This document shows, in pieces, positions 1 to 9,087 of a stretch of 64,000 bases of DNA; position 1 is the stretch's first letter, and each line of letters starts with the position of its first letter. Source of the DNA: Methylomonas aurea (GTDB lineage Bacteria > Pseudomonadota > Gammaproteobacteria > Methylococcales > Methylomonadaceae); assembly GCF_024505045.1 (NCBI RefSeq), contig NZ_JANIBM010000014.1:1-64000 (forward strand), read 5' to 3'. The translations under genes and the position numbers were made by a program. The notes under the pieces are model-generated. The model was not told where the DNA came from. It saw nothing but the letters and a program-made list of their open reading frames with translations, and did no database searches.

Positions 1-1
1 C

Positions 2-1009
2 ACGCTGGACGGCGTGATCGGCCCGCTGAACGAAGCAGTTGACGTGCTAAGTCTGGTCGAACAAGGCGACCTGACCCGCAGCATCAACGGCGACTACAAA
101 GGCCAACTCGGCGACTTCAAAGACACCGTCAACAACACCATCGCCAACCTGTCGAAAACCATCGGCGAAGTGATCATGGCCGCCGACCAACTGACCAATG
201 CCGCCGAACAAATCAGCTCCACCTCGCAATCGCTGTCGCAAGCGGCCAGCGAACAAGCGGCCAGCGTCGAAGAAACCAGCTCCAGCATCGAAGAAATGGC
301 GGCCAGCATCAACCAGAACGCTGAAAACGCCAAAGTCACCGACGGCATGGCCGGCAAAGCCTCCAAAGAAGCGGTGGAAGGCGGCGCAGCCGTGAAACAA
401 ACCGTAGACGCGATGAAAGAAATCGCCGCTAAAATCGGCATCATCGACGACATCGCCTACCAAACCAACATGCTGGCCCTGAACGCAGCAATCGAAGCGG
501 CGCGGGCCGGCGACCACGGCAAGGGCTTTGCGGTGGTGGCGGCCGAAGTGCGCAAATTGGCGGAACGCAGCCAAGTGGCGGCGCAGGAAATCGGCGAACT
601 GGCGGGCAGCAGCGTGAAAACGGCGGAAACGGCCGGCAAGTTGCTGGACGAAATCGTGCCCAGCATCGCCAAAACCTCCGACCTGGTGCAAGAGATCGCG
701 GCGGCGTCGCAAGAGCAATCGGCCGGCGTCAGCCAAGTCAACAACGCCATGAACCAAATGAACCAAATCACCCAGCAAAACGCCTCGGCCAGCGAAGAGT
801 TAGCGGCGACGGCGGAAGAAATGACCGGCCAGTCCGAACAACTGCAGTCGCTGATGGCGTTCTTCAAAATCGGCCGCGGTGGTAGCGGCGCGGCGCGGCG
901 CTCCCCAAAAGCCTCGCGGCGGGTGGAAAAGGTAAAACCGGTTTCGCATTCGAGCCCTGACTACGAAGGCGAGGCGGAATTCGACATGAGCCAATTCGAA
1001 CGTTTCTAA
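2..1009 (+). CDS. Methyl-accepting chemotaxis protein, C-terminal part (5' truncated by window)
   Basis: Cytoplasmic signalling half of a chemoreceptor that controls CheA through CheW. The frame is open from base 2, so sensor and membrane segments lie upstream of the window. The visible part starts with HAMP-like helical sequence, then long Ala/Glu/Gln-rich coiled coil with methylation-type Glu pairs ([19 protein letters not shown]). The conserved hairpin tip follows around 455-570 ([20 protein letters not shown], then [18 protein letters not shown]), and the return coil. The C-terminus is a basic linker ending FDMSQFERF, with no NWETF-type CheR/CheB tether. cheW starts 10 nt downstream, so it belongs to the che operon. 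Family is certain; the ligand cannot be told from this fragment. Confidence 0.95.
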   Translation, partial: TLDGVIGPLNEAVDVLSLVEQGDLTRSINGDYKGQLGDFKDTVNNTIANLSKTIGEVIMAADQLTNAAEQISSTSQSLSQAASEQAASVEETSSSIEEMAASINQNAENAKVTDGMAGKASKEAVEGGAAVKQTVDAMKEIAAKIGIIDDIAYQTNMLALNAAIEAARAGDHGKGFAVVAAEVRKLAERSQVAAQEIGELAGSSVKTAETAGKLLDEIVPSIAKTSDLVQEIAAASQEQSAGVSQVNNAMNQMNQITQQNASASEELAATAEEMTGQSEQLQSLMAFFKIGRGGSGAARRSPKASRRVEKVKPVSHSSPDYEGEAEFDMSQFERF

Positions 1010-1019
1010 GGGGGTGGGC

Positions 1020-1580
1020 ATGGGGGCGATCGCGACTACATCCAACCAGTTGCCGACGGCAGCCGGATCTCTGGCTGCTGCAGGCCAATATTTGACGTTT
1101 GTGCTAGGCGGCGAGGTTTATGCACTGGGGATTTTGAATATCAAGGAAATTATCGATTACGGCCAACTCACCGAAGTGCCGATGATGCCGTCGTTCGTGC
1201 GTGGCGTGATTAATTTGCGCGGCAGCGTGGTGCCGGTTATCGACTTGATGGCCAGATTCGGCAAAGGCGTTACGCAAATAGCCAAACGCACCGGGATTGT
1301 TATTGTCGAAACTGCCGTCGGCGAGCATGATGAGGGGCATAACCAGGATATCGGCATTATTGTCGACGCGGTGAACGAGGTGGTGGACATCGGTCCGCAA
1401 GATATTGAGCCGCCACCCAGTTTCGGCACCGGTATCCGACCGGATTTCATTAGCGGTATGGCGAAACGGGATAACCGCTTCGTGATTTTGTTGAATGTCG
1501 GCAAAGTGCTTTCGGTGGATGAGATGGCGGACTTGGGGCAGACCGTTTTCGGACTTGCCCCGGAAGGAACAGGAGAATGA
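1020..1580 (+). CDS. cheW: Chemotaxis coupling protein CheW
   Basis: Adaptor linking chemoreceptors to the CheA kinase in the cytoplasm. The 186-aa product is a single CheW domain: after a short variable N-terminus come QYLTFVLGGEVYALGI, then the EVP..P.F.RGVINLRGSVVPVIDL core, which is diagnostic, and the final beta strands (FVILLNVGKVLS). I chose ATG 1020 because the AAGGGGG stretch at 1008-1014 is a good ribosome-binding site for it; an in-frame GTG at 1014 lies inside that site. It sits 10 nt after the MCP gene and overlaps cheR by 4 nt (ATGA), showing translational coupling. Confidence 0.95.
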   Translation: MGAIATTSNQLPTAAGSLAAAGQYLTFVLGGEVYALGILNIKEIIDYGQLTEVPMMPSFVRGVINLRGSVVPVIDLMARFGKGVTQIAKRTGIVIVETAVGEHDEGHNQDIGIIVDAVNEVVDIGPQDIEPPPSFGTGIRPDFISGMAKRDNRFVILLNVGKVLSVDEMADLGQTVFGLAPEGTGE

Positions 1581-2431
1581 GGGGGATGGTAATGGCCGCC
1601 ACTAACCATTTGTCCGGCACTGCTCCCGTCTTGCATCAGCATGAATTCGCCTGGATCAGGGACTTCCTCTACAAGCGCGCCGGAATCGTGCTGAACGATA
1701 ACAAGCAGGCGATGGTGGTGGGGCGCTTGGAGAAGCGACTGCGGCACCACGGTTTGGACAGCTATACCGAATATTTCCGTCTGTTCGGCCGGCCGGGCTT
1801 CGAAAACGAAACCACCATGGCGATCGATTTGTTGACCACGAACGAAACCTATTTTTTCCGCGAACCCAAGCATTTCGATTTCCTGACCCAGCATATTCTG
1901 CCGCAACATTCGTCTGGCCGGACATTCCGGGTCTGGAGCGCAGCGAGTTCCAGCGGCGAGGAGGCTTATACCATGGCGATGCTACTAGCCAATCAAACCC
2001 GGTTCGGCCAGTGGGAAATTGTCGGAACCGATATCTCCAATCGGATCTTGGAAAAGGCTCGGCGCGGCCTATATCCGAACCATGGGGCGGAAAAGATTCC
2101 GCAAGCGCTGTTGAAGAAATATTGCTTGAAAGGTACCGGCGATTTCGACGGCTATTTTTTGATCGATCCGGCGTTGCGCAAGCGCGTCAAGTTCGTTTAC
2201 GCCAATCTGATCGGTAACTTGCCTAACTTGGAAATGTTCGATGTGATTTTTCTACGTAACGTGATGATCTACTTCGACATGGAAACCAAGCAGCGTTTGC
2301 TGGAACGTATCACCAACTACCTGTTGCCGGGCGGCTACTTTTTCGTCAGCCATTCGGAGTCGCTAAACGGCATGAAGACCGATTTGCAAATCGTTACGCC
2401 GTCCATCTACCGCAAGGCGGCGAACGCTTGA
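1577..2431 (+). CDS. cheR: Chemotaxis protein methyltransferase CheR
   Basis: Transfers methyl groups from S-adenosylmethionine to receptor glutamates, opposing CheB. The 284-aa protein has the helical N-terminal CheR domain (about residues 15-75, including the basic GRLEKRLRHHGL stretch) and a Rossmann methyltransferase domain. In the latter the SAM pocket reads RVWSAASSSGEEAYTMAM and the later motifs are RNVMIYFD and HSESL. There is no C-terminal TPR region. The ATG overlaps the cheW stop by 4 nt; in-frame ATGs at 1586 and 1592 are alternative starts. cheD follows after 13 nt. Confidence 0.96.
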   Translation: MRGMVMAATNHLSGTAPVLHQHEFAWIRDFLYKRAGIVLNDNKQAMVVGRLEKRLRHHGLDSYTEYFRLFGRPGFENETTMAIDLLTTNETYFFREPKHFDFLTQHILPQHSSGRTFRVWSAASSSGEEAYTMAMLLANQTRFGQWEIVGTDISNRILEKARRGLYPNHGAEKIPQALLKKYCLKGTGDFDGYFLIDPALRKRVKFVYANLIGNLPNLEMFDVIFLRNVMIYFDMETKQRLLERITNYLLPGGYFFVSHSESLNGMKTDLQIVTPSIYRKAANA

Positions 2432-2444
2432 ATTCGGGCGCGGC

Positions 2445-2951
2445 ATGAACAAGCCGGAATTCTTTCTAGAGATATTTTTACAGCCGGGCGAGCTGTATTT
2501 TGGCGACAGAGAGACTAGGATTAGGACGGTTTTGGGGTCGTGCGTGGCGATCACATTGTGGCACCCGAAATTGTATATCGGCGGTATGTGCCATTTCATG
2601 CTGCCGGGAAACCGCAGGCTGAATCGTCGCAAGGGACTTGATGGGCGTTATGCCGACGATGCGTTGTTGATGTTTATGGATGAGTTGAGAGAATCAAACA
2701 CGGCGCCGAAGGATTACGAAGTGAAAATGTTTGGTGGCGGTGACCAGTTTCCTGGGCAAACTCAATCGGATCGAATTAGCGTACCGGACAGCAATGTGAT
2801 AGCCGGCAGAACCTTGTTGGCCCATCACGGATTCAAAATTAAAGCCGAACACTTGGGCGGTACCGGCCACCGAAATGTGATTTTCGATTTGTGGAGCGGG
2901 CACGTCTGGATGCGGCACGTTTCGAAAGGGTTGGAGCGGGTGCGGGCATGA
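2445..2951 (+). CDS. cheD: Chemoreceptor glutamine deamidase CheD
   Basis: Deamidates receptor glutamines to glutamates, making methylation sites. The 168-aa product has the catalytic cysteine in the LGSCVAI loop (Cys33) and the histidine 17 residues later in GGMCHFMLP (His50), the same spacing as in characterised CheD. Thr28 is a candidate for the third active residue. The FGGGDQF loop is also typical. The gene overlaps cheB by 4 nt (ATGA at 2948). E. coli lacks CheD; its presence beside CheB fits the Pseudomonas/methylotroph style of adaptation module. Confidence 0.94.
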   Translation: MNKPEFFLEIFLQPGELYFGDRETRIRTVLGSCVAITLWHPKLYIGGMCHFMLPGNRRLNRRKGLDGRYADDALLMFMDELRESNTAPKDYEVKMFGGGDQFPGQTQSDRISVPDSNVIAGRTLLAHHGFKIKAEHLGGTGHRNVIFDLWSGHVWMRHVSKGLERVRA

Positions 2952-4030
2952 ACGGAAAAAAAATCAGGGTGCTGATCGTCGACGATTCGGCGGTAGTGCG
3001 CCAAGTGTTGACTCAGTTATTAAACAAGTCGGCCGACATCGAAGTCATCGGTTCGGTATCGGACCCGATCTTCGCGATGGCTAGAATGAATCAGGATTGG
3101 CCGGATGTGGTCGTGTTGGACGTGGAAATGCCGCGGATGGACGGCATTACTTTTCTGAAAAAGATCATGTCGGTGCGGCCGACGCCGGTGGTGATTTGTT
3201 CGACCCTCACAGAAAAAGGTGCCGAAACCACGATGCAGGCCTTGTCGGCGGGTGCTACCGGCATCGTCACTAAGCCCAAGGCCGGCTTGAAAGCCTTTTT
3301 GGAAGACGATAGCGGCGACATTGTGCATGCGGTGAAAGCGGCAGCCATGACCGATATGCGGCGGATGAAGGCGATGACGATGGCGTCTCACGCCCGGCCA
3401 GCGAAACCGTTGGAAGTTACCCCGGCTGCCGCTGGCGCTCAAGCGTCGGCGATGGCGGCGACCACCGACCGCTTGGTGGCCATCGGCACATCCACCGGCG
3501 GAACCCAGGCTTTGGAAGTAGTGTTGACCCAGTTGTCGCGGATCGCGCCGGGTATCGTTATCGTGCAGCATATGCCGGAAAAATTTACCGACGCCTTTGC
3601 CGCGCGCTTGAACGGCATCTGCGAAATAGAAGTCAAGGAGGCGGTCAGTGGCGACCGGGTTATCCCCGGCCGTGCCTTGATCGCACCGGGCGGCAAACAT
3701 ATGACGGTCAAACGCAGCGGAGCGCAATACGTGGTCGAAGTCCAGGACGGCCCGTTGGTGAATCGGCACCGGCCGTCGGTCGACGTGCTGTTCCGCTCGG
3801 TGGCGAAATGGGCCGGCAAGAATGCGTTGGGCATCATCATGACCGGGATGGGCGACGACGGCGCGCGCGGCCTGAAAGAAATGCTGGCGGCTGGCGCCCG
3901 TACTGCCGGCCAGGACGAAAAAACGTGCGTCGTGTACGGTATGCCCAAGGAAGCGGTGAAATTGGGTGCGGTGCAACAGGAACTGCCATTGCAGGCAATT
4001 GCGAGCCTGATCGAGCAATACGGCAAGTAA
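2948..4030 (+). CDS. cheB: Chemotaxis response regulator protein-glutamate methylesterase CheB
   Basis: Removes receptor methyl groups and deamidates glutamines when phosphorylated by CheA. The 360-aa protein has an N-terminal receiver domain (residues about 5-125) with the acidic pair DD12-13 and phospho-acceptor Asp58 in [13 protein letters not shown] linker follows, then the CheB esterase domain with the Ser nucleophile in [11 protein letters not shown], His in VQHMPEKFT and Asp in [13 protein letters not shown] start at ATG 2948, overlapping the cheD stop, because the receiver domain begins there; the frame stays open further upstream but carries no family sequence. It is the last gene of the che operon here; 69 nt separate it from gloA. 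Confidence 0.96.
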   Translation: MNGKKIRVLIVDDSAVVRQVLTQLLNKSADIEVIGSVSDPIFAMARMNQDWPDVVVLDVEMPRMDGITFLKKIMSVRPTPVVICSTLTEKGAETTMQALSAGATGIVTKPKAGLKAFLEDDSGDIVHAVKAAAMTDMRRMKAMTMASHARPAKPLEVTPAAAGAQASAMAATTDRLVAIGTSTGGTQALEVVLTQLSRIAPGIVIVQHMPEKFTDAFAARLNGICEIEVKEAVSGDRVIPGRALIAPGGKHMTVKRSGAQYVVEVQDGPLVNRHRPSVDVLFRSVAKWAGKNALGIIMTGMGDDGARGLKEMLAAGARTAGQDEKTCVVYGMPKEAVKLGAVQQELPLQAIASLIEQYGK

Positions 4031-4099
4031 TTCGTTTCAAAAAACTCAAATTCCGCCGCCGTCTCGGTCATAATTGGCTTTTTATTTCCGGGGGCCGTC

Positions 4100-4540
4100 A
4101 TGCGTTATTTACATACGATGGTGCGGGTGAAAGATCTCGCCGAATCGCTCGACTTTTACTGCAACAAATTAGGTCTGGCCGAGGTTCGGCGCATGGAAAG
4201 CGAAGCCGGGCGCTTTACTCTGGTGTATTTGGCGGCACCGCAAGACCGGCAAAGCGGTACAGGGAACGATGCACCGCTGCTGGAGCTGACTTACAACTGG
4301 GATACGGAAGATTACGGCGGCGGCCGCAATTTCGGCCATGTGGCGTTCGAAGTGGACGATATCTACGCAATCTGTCAAAAGTTGGCCGATCAAGGCGTTA
4401 CCATCAATCGGCCGCCGCGCGACGGCTACATGGCTTTCATTCGTTCTCCGGACCAGATTTCCATCGAGTTGCTGCAAAAAGGCGCTGCATTGCCGCCGCA
4501 AGAGCCTTGGGCGTCTATGGCGAATACCGGCGTTTGGTAA
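4100..4540 (+). CDS. gloA: Glyoxalase I (lactoylglutathione lyase)
   Basis: Isomerises the methylglyoxal-glutathione hemithioacetal to S-lactoylglutathione. The 146-aa VOC-fold protein starts [10 protein letters not shown] and carries all four metal ligands at the expected places: His5, Glu62 (LLELTYNW), His80 (FGHVAFEV) and Glu123 (ISIELLQKG). Like most bacterial enzymes it lacks the long insertions of the zinc-type eukaryotic form, which suggests nickel activation (inference). The GGGGGCC stretch before the ATG serves as ribosome-binding site. hemW begins 11 nt after its stop, so the two are probably cotranscribed. Confidence 0.93.
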   Translation: MRYLHTMVRVKDLAESLDFYCNKLGLAEVRRMESEAGRFTLVYLAAPQDRQSGTGNDAPLLELTYNWDTEDYGGGRNFGHVAFEVDDIYAICQKLADQGVTINRPPRDGYMAFIRSPDQISIELLQKGAALPPQEPWASMANTGVW

Positions 4541-4551
4541 GGCATAGGCCG

Positions 4552-5682
4552 TTGCTACCGTTAAGCCTGTACATTCATTTTCCGTGGTGTATCCGCAAAT
4601 GCCCCTATTGCGACTTCAATTCGCACGCCGTTAAAGAGCCGATTCCGGAGCAACTTTATATCGACGCCTTACTGGCCGACTTGCGGTCGGACTTGAGTTT
4701 GCTGGCGACGCAGCGCGAAATCGGCAGTATTTTCATGGGCGGCGGAACCCCCAGCTTATTTACGCCGGACGCGCTCGATCGCTTGTTTGTCGGGATAAGG
4801 CAGCAGGTCGAATTGGCCGCGGATTGCGAGATTACGCTGGAAGCCAATCCGGGAACCTTCGAGAGCGCCAAATTTGCCGAATTCCGGGCCTTGGGCATCA
4901 ATCGCCTGTCCATTGGCATCCAGACCTTTTCCGATCGTCACTTGCAAATCCTAGGGCGGGTGCATTCCGCCGCAGAAGCCGCTGCAGCGGTGGAGATTGC
5001 AGCAAAGGCCGGATTCGACAACTTCAATCTGGACCTGATGTTCGGTTTGCCGGAACAAACTCCCGAACAGATGCTGGCCGACGTGCAAACCGCGATCGAT
5101 CTGGCGCCGACGCATATTTCGTTTTACCAGTTGACGCTGGAGCCCAACACCTACTTCCACAAATTTCCGCCCAGTTTGCCGGACGGCGATGCGATATTCT
5201 CCGCACAGAAACGCTGCCAGCAATTAATGGCCGACCACGGCTTCCGTCAATATGAAGTTTCGGCTTACGCCAAACCCGGCCGGGAATCGCGGCATAACAA
5301 AAACTATTGGCAATTCGGCGATTACCTCGGCATCGGTGCCGGCGCCCATGGCAAAATCAGCCGAAGTTTGCCCGCCGACATTGTGCGTACCGTCAAGCCG
5401 AAAAGCCCGGAGCAGTATTTGCGCGGCGGATGGGCCGCAAAACCGGAACCGATTGCGGTAAAACAGTTGCCGCTGGAATATTTGATGAACCAATTGCGCC
5501 TGAAGGCCGGCTTCGATTTGGCGCAGTTTCATGCCGCAACCGGTTTGGCTGAACCAAGCTTGCAACCTGGTTTGGCGATTTGTCTGGAACATGGCTTGTT
5601 AAGCCGCCAAGAAACGCGCTACACCTGCACGGAGCGGGGTTGGGATTTGCTGGATCTGGTCCTAGAAAAATTTATCGATTAG
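4552..5682 (+). CDS. hemW: Heme chaperone HemW (radical SAM)
   Basis: Radical SAM protein of the coproporphyrinogen-oxidase-like family; HemW binds heme and delivers it to membrane enzymes. The 376-aa product begins with LSLYIHFPW and the Cys cluster C-x3-C-x2-C (CIRKCPYCDFNSH), followed by GGGTPSL, EANPGT and SIGIQTFS and a HemN-type C-terminal domain (EYLMNQLRL). The C-x3-C-x2-C motif lacks the fourth cysteine of true HemN, favouring HemW. The start is inferred as TTG 4552, just before the conserved N-terminus and preceded by AAGGCATAGG; no ATG fits. The upstream open frame overlapping cheB and gloA is not coding. Confidence 0.93.
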   Translation: MLPLSLYIHFPWCIRKCPYCDFNSHAVKEPIPEQLYIDALLADLRSDLSLLATQREIGSIFMGGGTPSLFTPDALDRLFVGIRQQVELAADCEITLEANPGTFESAKFAEFRALGINRLSIGIQTFSDRHLQILGRVHSAAEAAAAVEIAAKAGFDNFNLDLMFGLPEQTPEQMLADVQTAIDLAPTHISFYQLTLEPNTYFHKFPPSLPDGDAIFSAQKRCQQLMADHGFRQYEVSAYAKPGRESRHNKNYWQFGDYLGIGAGAHGKISRSLPADIVRTVKPKSPEQYLRGGWAAKPEPIAVKQLPLEYLMNQLRLKAGFDLAQFHAATGLAEPSLQPGLAICLEHGLLSRQETRYTCTERGWDLLDLVLEKFID

Positions 5683-5693
5683 TGGGGCACGGT

Positions 5694-5699
5694 TATAAT
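5694..5699 (+). promoter_or_regulatory. Putative -10 box for pyrE
   Basis: A perfect TATAAT hexamer lies 31 nt before the pyrE ATG, just after hemW ends. The hexamer 17 nt upstream (TTTATC) is a poor -35, so this is a suggestion from sequence only. No attenuator-like terminator is visible between it and pyrE. Confidence 0.35.
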
Positions 5700-5730
5700 G
5701 AGCGCTATTTGATTTTGTAACATTCCCATC

Positions 5731-6369
5731 ATGCTCGATTACCAGAAACAGTTTATTCAGTACGCCTTGGATTGCGGAGTGCTGAAGTTCGGCGAATTTC
5801 AATTAAAGTCGGGGCGGATCAGCCCTTATTTTTTCAATACCGGTTTGTTCAATACCGGCGCCCAACTCGACCAGCTAGGCCGGTTTTACGCGCAGACGCT
5901 GATTAATGCCGGCGTAGAAGTCGACGTGTTATACGGCCCGGCCTATAAGGGCATCCCGTTGGTCAGTACGACGTCGATCGCTTATTCCCGGTTGAAAGCC
6001 GACATCCCGTTTGCCTTCAACCGCAAGGAAGCCAAAGACCATGGCGAGGGCGGCACGCTGGTCGGTGCGCCGCTGCAAGGCAAGGTCTGGATTCTGGACG
6101 ATGTGATTACCGCCGGGACTTCGGTGCGCGAATCGGTGGATATCATTGGCGCCGCCGGCGCGACCGTTGCCGGCGTCGTGATTGCGTTGGACCGCCAGGA
6201 AAAGGGCCAAAACGAGTTGTCGGCGGTGCAGGAAGTGTCGGCCCAATTCGGCGTACCGGTATTGGCGATTATCGGTTTGGCCGACATCATCGAGTTTATC
6301 GCTCAAGACCCGGCTTTTGCCGACAAATTGCCGGTGATTCGCGCTTACCGCCAACAATACGGAATTTGA
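5731..6369 (+). CDS. pyrE: Orotate phosphoribosyltransferase
   Basis: Fifth step of UMP synthesis: orotate plus PRPP gives OMP. The 212-aa length is normal. Visible motifs are the N-terminal [19 protein letters not shown] orotate-binding region, the mobile catalytic loop with [13 protein letters not shown], and the PRPP-binding motif [16 protein letters not shown]. The other pyrimidine genes pyrR, pyrB and pyrC' are 54 kb away at the end of the window, so pyrE is separately regulated. A TATAAT lies just upstream. The 101 nt to the next gene hold no strong terminator. Confidence 0.97.
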   Translation: MLDYQKQFIQYALDCGVLKFGEFQLKSGRISPYFFNTGLFNTGAQLDQLGRFYAQTLINAGVEVDVLYGPAYKGIPLVSTTSIAYSRLKADIPFAFNRKEAKDHGEGGTLVGAPLQGKVWILDDVITAGTSVRESVDIIGAAGATVAGVVIALDRQEKGQNELSAVQEVSAQFGVPVLAIIGLADIIEFIAQDPAFADKLPVIRAYRQQYGI

Positions 6370-6470
6370 GCCGCGACGCGCGCTACCGGCTAATGCTTGT
6401 GGATTATTGGTCTACACTTAGCCGTTACTATCAGCCCCCATATTGAGTACAGTCAGCACAAAGGCGAGCC

Positions 6471-8399
6471 ATGAGAAATCTGGAATTTAAAGATCAGTTG
6501 CACGAGTACACGCATTGGCGCGAACAACTGATTCAGGGCATCGAGATGTATCGCGACTGGCGTAATCGCTACCGGTTCAACGATCCGCAAAGTACCGATA
6601 CCTTGCTCAACATTTTGCAGGGCTTGCATAACGACCGCGTGACGTTGGCGTTCGTCGCCGAGTTTTCCCGCGGCAAGACCGAATTGATCAATTCGCTGTT
6701 TTTTGCCGAAACCGGCGTGCGTTTGCTGCCCTCCTCGCCGGGGCGCACTACGATGTCGCCCACCGAATTGTTTTGGGACGAAAAAGGCGGCAGTTACATC
6801 CGACTGTTGAATATCGAAAGCCGCTTGGAAGACATCTCGCTGATGGACTACAAGCGCAACCCGGACCGCTGGACCCAGATCGATTTGAACTGTGATTCCC
6901 CGACCCAGATGCAGGAAGCGTTCCGCGAGTTGATCGCGACGAAAAAGGTATCTAAGGATGTGGCCGACAAGCTCGGACTCTGGAACGAGCGCGAAGCCGC
7001 CGAGCAGGGCATCATCAATCCGGAATTCGTCGAAGTTCCGTGCTGGCGTCACGCTATGATCAGTTTCCCGCATCCGTTGTTGAAAGAGGGTTTGTGCATT
7101 TTGGACACTCCGGGCCTGAACGCGTTAGGCACCGAGCCGGAGTTGACCTTGAGCATGCTGCCGAGCGCCCAGGCTATCGTCTTCGTGTTGGCGGCCGACA
7201 CCGGCGTGACCAAGAGCGATTTGGAAATGTGGAAGAGCCACGTCTGCAGTTCGCGCGGAAACCGCCGCCAGGGCTTGGCCGTGGTGATGAACAAGATCGA
7301 CTCGATGTGGGACGATTTGGCCGGCGAAACCGGGTACGAGGCCGCGATCCAAAAGCAGATCGAGACTTCGGCGATGATCCTGAATCTGGAAAAAGAGGTT
7401 ATCTTCCCGGTCTCGGCCAAGCAGGCGCTGCTCGCAAAAGTTAAAGGCGACGATGCTTTGCTGGAAAAGAGCCGGCTGCGGCAACTCGAGAATTACCTGT
7501 CCGAAGATATTTTGAATCAACGCCGCGATATTCTGAAAGGCGTGGTGGATAAGGAAATCGGTTTCCTGATCAGCGAGTCGGTCAAGTTGATGGAGGCCAA
7601 GATCAACCATGCCCAGAAGCAGTTGGAAGAGTTCAAGCAGGTTGATTTCGAAAACCAGGAATTGACCGGCAAGTTGATGGCGGAAACCCGCGACCGGCAA
7701 AACGCCTATATGGCCAACATCGAAAACTTTCAGGCCAGCCGGAAAGTGTTTGCCGTGCAGGCGAAAATGCTGATCGATTCGTTCGCCAAGGAAAAGATCG
7801 ACGAGATCATTCGCCGTACCAAGGAGGACATGAGCAAAAGCCTGACCACCTACGGCATGAAACAGAACATGCGCAAGCTGTTCGACGAATTGCGCGATTT
7901 ATTGCAGGATTCGGTGGATTTAACCGAAGAAACTCGGCGCCTGATCAAGGCTATTCATAAGAAATTCCAGGATGAATACGGCTTCAAGGAAATCGAGCCG
8001 CAATTGTTCTCGATCAAACAGCACCAATTCGAATTGGAGCAGATTTTCGAGGAAGGCGAAGCGTTCCGCAACAGCGCCAGAACCACAATGACCGAGCAAA
8101 GCATCGTGGTCAATAAGCTCTACAACACTTTGATCGCCAAGGCGCGCAACATACTGCAGCAGGCGCAACGCGATGCGATAACCTGGAGCAACAGCGTGTT
8201 ATCGCCGTTAATGCACCAGATCAAAGACCATAAAAGACAGATCGAAAGCCGATTGGTCATGTTGCGCAAGATCAACGAGTCCAAAGGCGGTTTGGCGGAA
8301 AGTATCGCCCAACTGGAAGCCGAGTTGGGGCCGTTGCAAGCCCAGTACCAGGAGTTGCTGGATATCATGAAATCCGTGCATTTGGAGCCTGCGGACTAG
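6471..8399 (+). CDS. Dynamin-family large GTPase
   Basis: A 642-aa GTPase of the bacterial dynamin-like superfamily, members of which remodel membranes. G motifs: G1 is AEFSRGKTELINSLFF (the usual first Gly is Ala), G3 is LDTPGLNALG and G4 is VVMNKIDSMW. After the GTPase domain (to about residue 330) the rest is long charged helices with coiled-coil character (residues about 360-640), as expected of a stalk. No transmembrane segment or paddle-like hydrophobic stretch is obvious, so membrane binding would be peripheral or via partners. It stands alone between pyrE and ampD. The exact role is unknown; the family call is firm. Confidence 0.85.
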   Translation: MRNLEFKDQLHEYTHWREQLIQGIEMYRDWRNRYRFNDPQSTDTLLNILQGLHNDRVTLAFVAEFSRGKTELINSLFFAETGVRLLPSSPGRTTMSPTELFWDEKGGSYIRLLNIESRLEDISLMDYKRNPDRWTQIDLNCDSPTQMQEAFRELIATKKVSKDVADKLGLWNEREAAEQGIINPEFVEVPCWRHAMISFPHPLLKEGLCILDTPGLNALGTEPELTLSMLPSAQAIVFVLAADTGVTKSDLEMWKSHVCSSRGNRRQGLAVVMNKIDSMWDDLAGETGYEAAIQKQIETSAMILNLEKEVIFPVSAKQALLAKVKGDDALLEKSRLRQLENYLSEDILNQRRDILKGVVDKEIGFLISESVKLMEAKINHAQKQLEEFKQVDFENQELTGKLMAETRDRQNAYMANIENFQASRKVFAVQAKMLIDSFAKEKIDEIIRRTKEDMSKSLTTYGMKQNMRKLFDELRDLLQDSVDLTEETRRLIKAIHKKFQDEYGFKEIEPQLFSIKQHQFELEQIFEEGEAFRNSARTTMTEQSIVVNKLYNTLIAKARNILQQAQRDAITWSNSVLSPLMHQIKDHKRQIESRLVMLRKINESKGGLAESIAQLEAELGPLQAQYQELLDIMKSVHLEPAD

Positions 8400-8401
8400 C
8401 C

Positions 8402-8425
8402 GGTCTGGCGTTTCGCCAGGCCTTT
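8402..8425. terminator. Weak bidirectional hairpin between convergent genes
   Basis: GGTCTGGC (8402-8409) and GCCAGGCC (8415-8422) form an 8-bp stem with one G-U pair around a 5-nt loop, followed by TTT. It occupies the 24-nt gap between the convergent dynamin-like gene and ampD. The T run is short, so it is only a possible terminator. Confidence 0.35.
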
Positions 8426-8984
8426 ACCATTCGATTCTGCTCGCGTTGAGCAAATCGTGGAGCCGCTGCCAGTCGAATAGCGGGCCAGGATCCTCCTTGC
8501 GTTGCGGGGCAATGTCGCTATGACCGGCAATCCTTTGCGCGGATAAGCCGGGATATGTCGCCAGCAGGGCTGTAACCGCGTCGGCCAATTTCGCGTACTG
8601 CGCATCGGTATAGGCTTGCGTGACCGAGCCTTCCAATTCGATCCCGATAGAGAAATCGTTGCAGCGTTCGCGGCCCCGATAATTCGAAACACCGGCATGC
8701 CAAGCTCGGCGGTTGAATGGAACGTACTGGCGGATACTACCGTCGCGGCGGATCAGCAAGTGTGCCGATACCTGTAACTGGTGGATCTCCCGGAAATAGG
8801 GATCGGCGTTAGGATCGAGCCGGTTACAGAACAACTGATCAATATACGGCCCGCCGAATTGTTCCGGTGGCAAACTGATGCAATGAATCACCAGCAGCGT
8901 GATGTCTTGTGCGTCGGGCCTGTCGTCGCAATTCGGGGACGGGACTTGGTGGGCTTGATCCAGATAATGGTCTTGGATTTTCAT
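8424..8984 (-). CDS. ampD: 1,6-anhydro-N-acetylmuramyl-L-alanine amidase AmpD
   Basis: Cytoplasmic zinc amidase that cleaves the peptide from anhydromuropeptides during cell-wall recycling. The 186-aa product has His34 in LLVIHCISLPP, the catalytic Glu region SIGIELEG, and the C-terminal zinc ligands His and Asp in IAGHSDIAPQRKEDPGP. The usual KTDPGP is KEDPGP here, keeping Lys and Asp. No signal peptide is present, which fits AmpD rather than a periplasmic amidase. No ampE follows. It is divergent from nadC with 103 nt between the two starts. Confidence 0.94.
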   Translation of the reverse strand: MKIQDHYLDQAHQVPSPNCDDRPDAQDITLLVIHCISLPPEQFGGPYIDQLFCNRLDPNADPYFREIHQLQVSAHLLIRRDGSIRQYVPFNRRAWHAGVSNYRGRERCNDFSIGIELEGSVTQAYTDAQYAKLADAVTALLATYPGLSAQRIAGHSDIAPQRKEDPGPLFDWQRLHDLLNASRIEW

Positions 8985-9050
8985 CGTTGTCGCTCCGGCA
9001 ATCGCAGCATTGTACCGCGCCCGGATAGGCCACGGCCGTCCGGCTTTGTT

Positions 9051-9056
9051 TATAAT
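9051..9056 (+). promoter_or_regulatory. Putative -10 box for nadC
   Basis: TATAAT lies 31 nt before the nadC ATG in the ampD-nadC divergent region; the -35 is not recognisable. Sequence-only suggestion. Confidence 0.35.
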
Positions 9057-9087
9057 GCTGCCATCGTTTCAGACCGCCAGCCACACC

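Noticed and set aside
3808-4551. Upstream extension of the hemW frame through cheB and gloA
   Set aside because: The translation lacks homology and overlaps two certain genes; HemW's conserved N-terminus begins at 4552.
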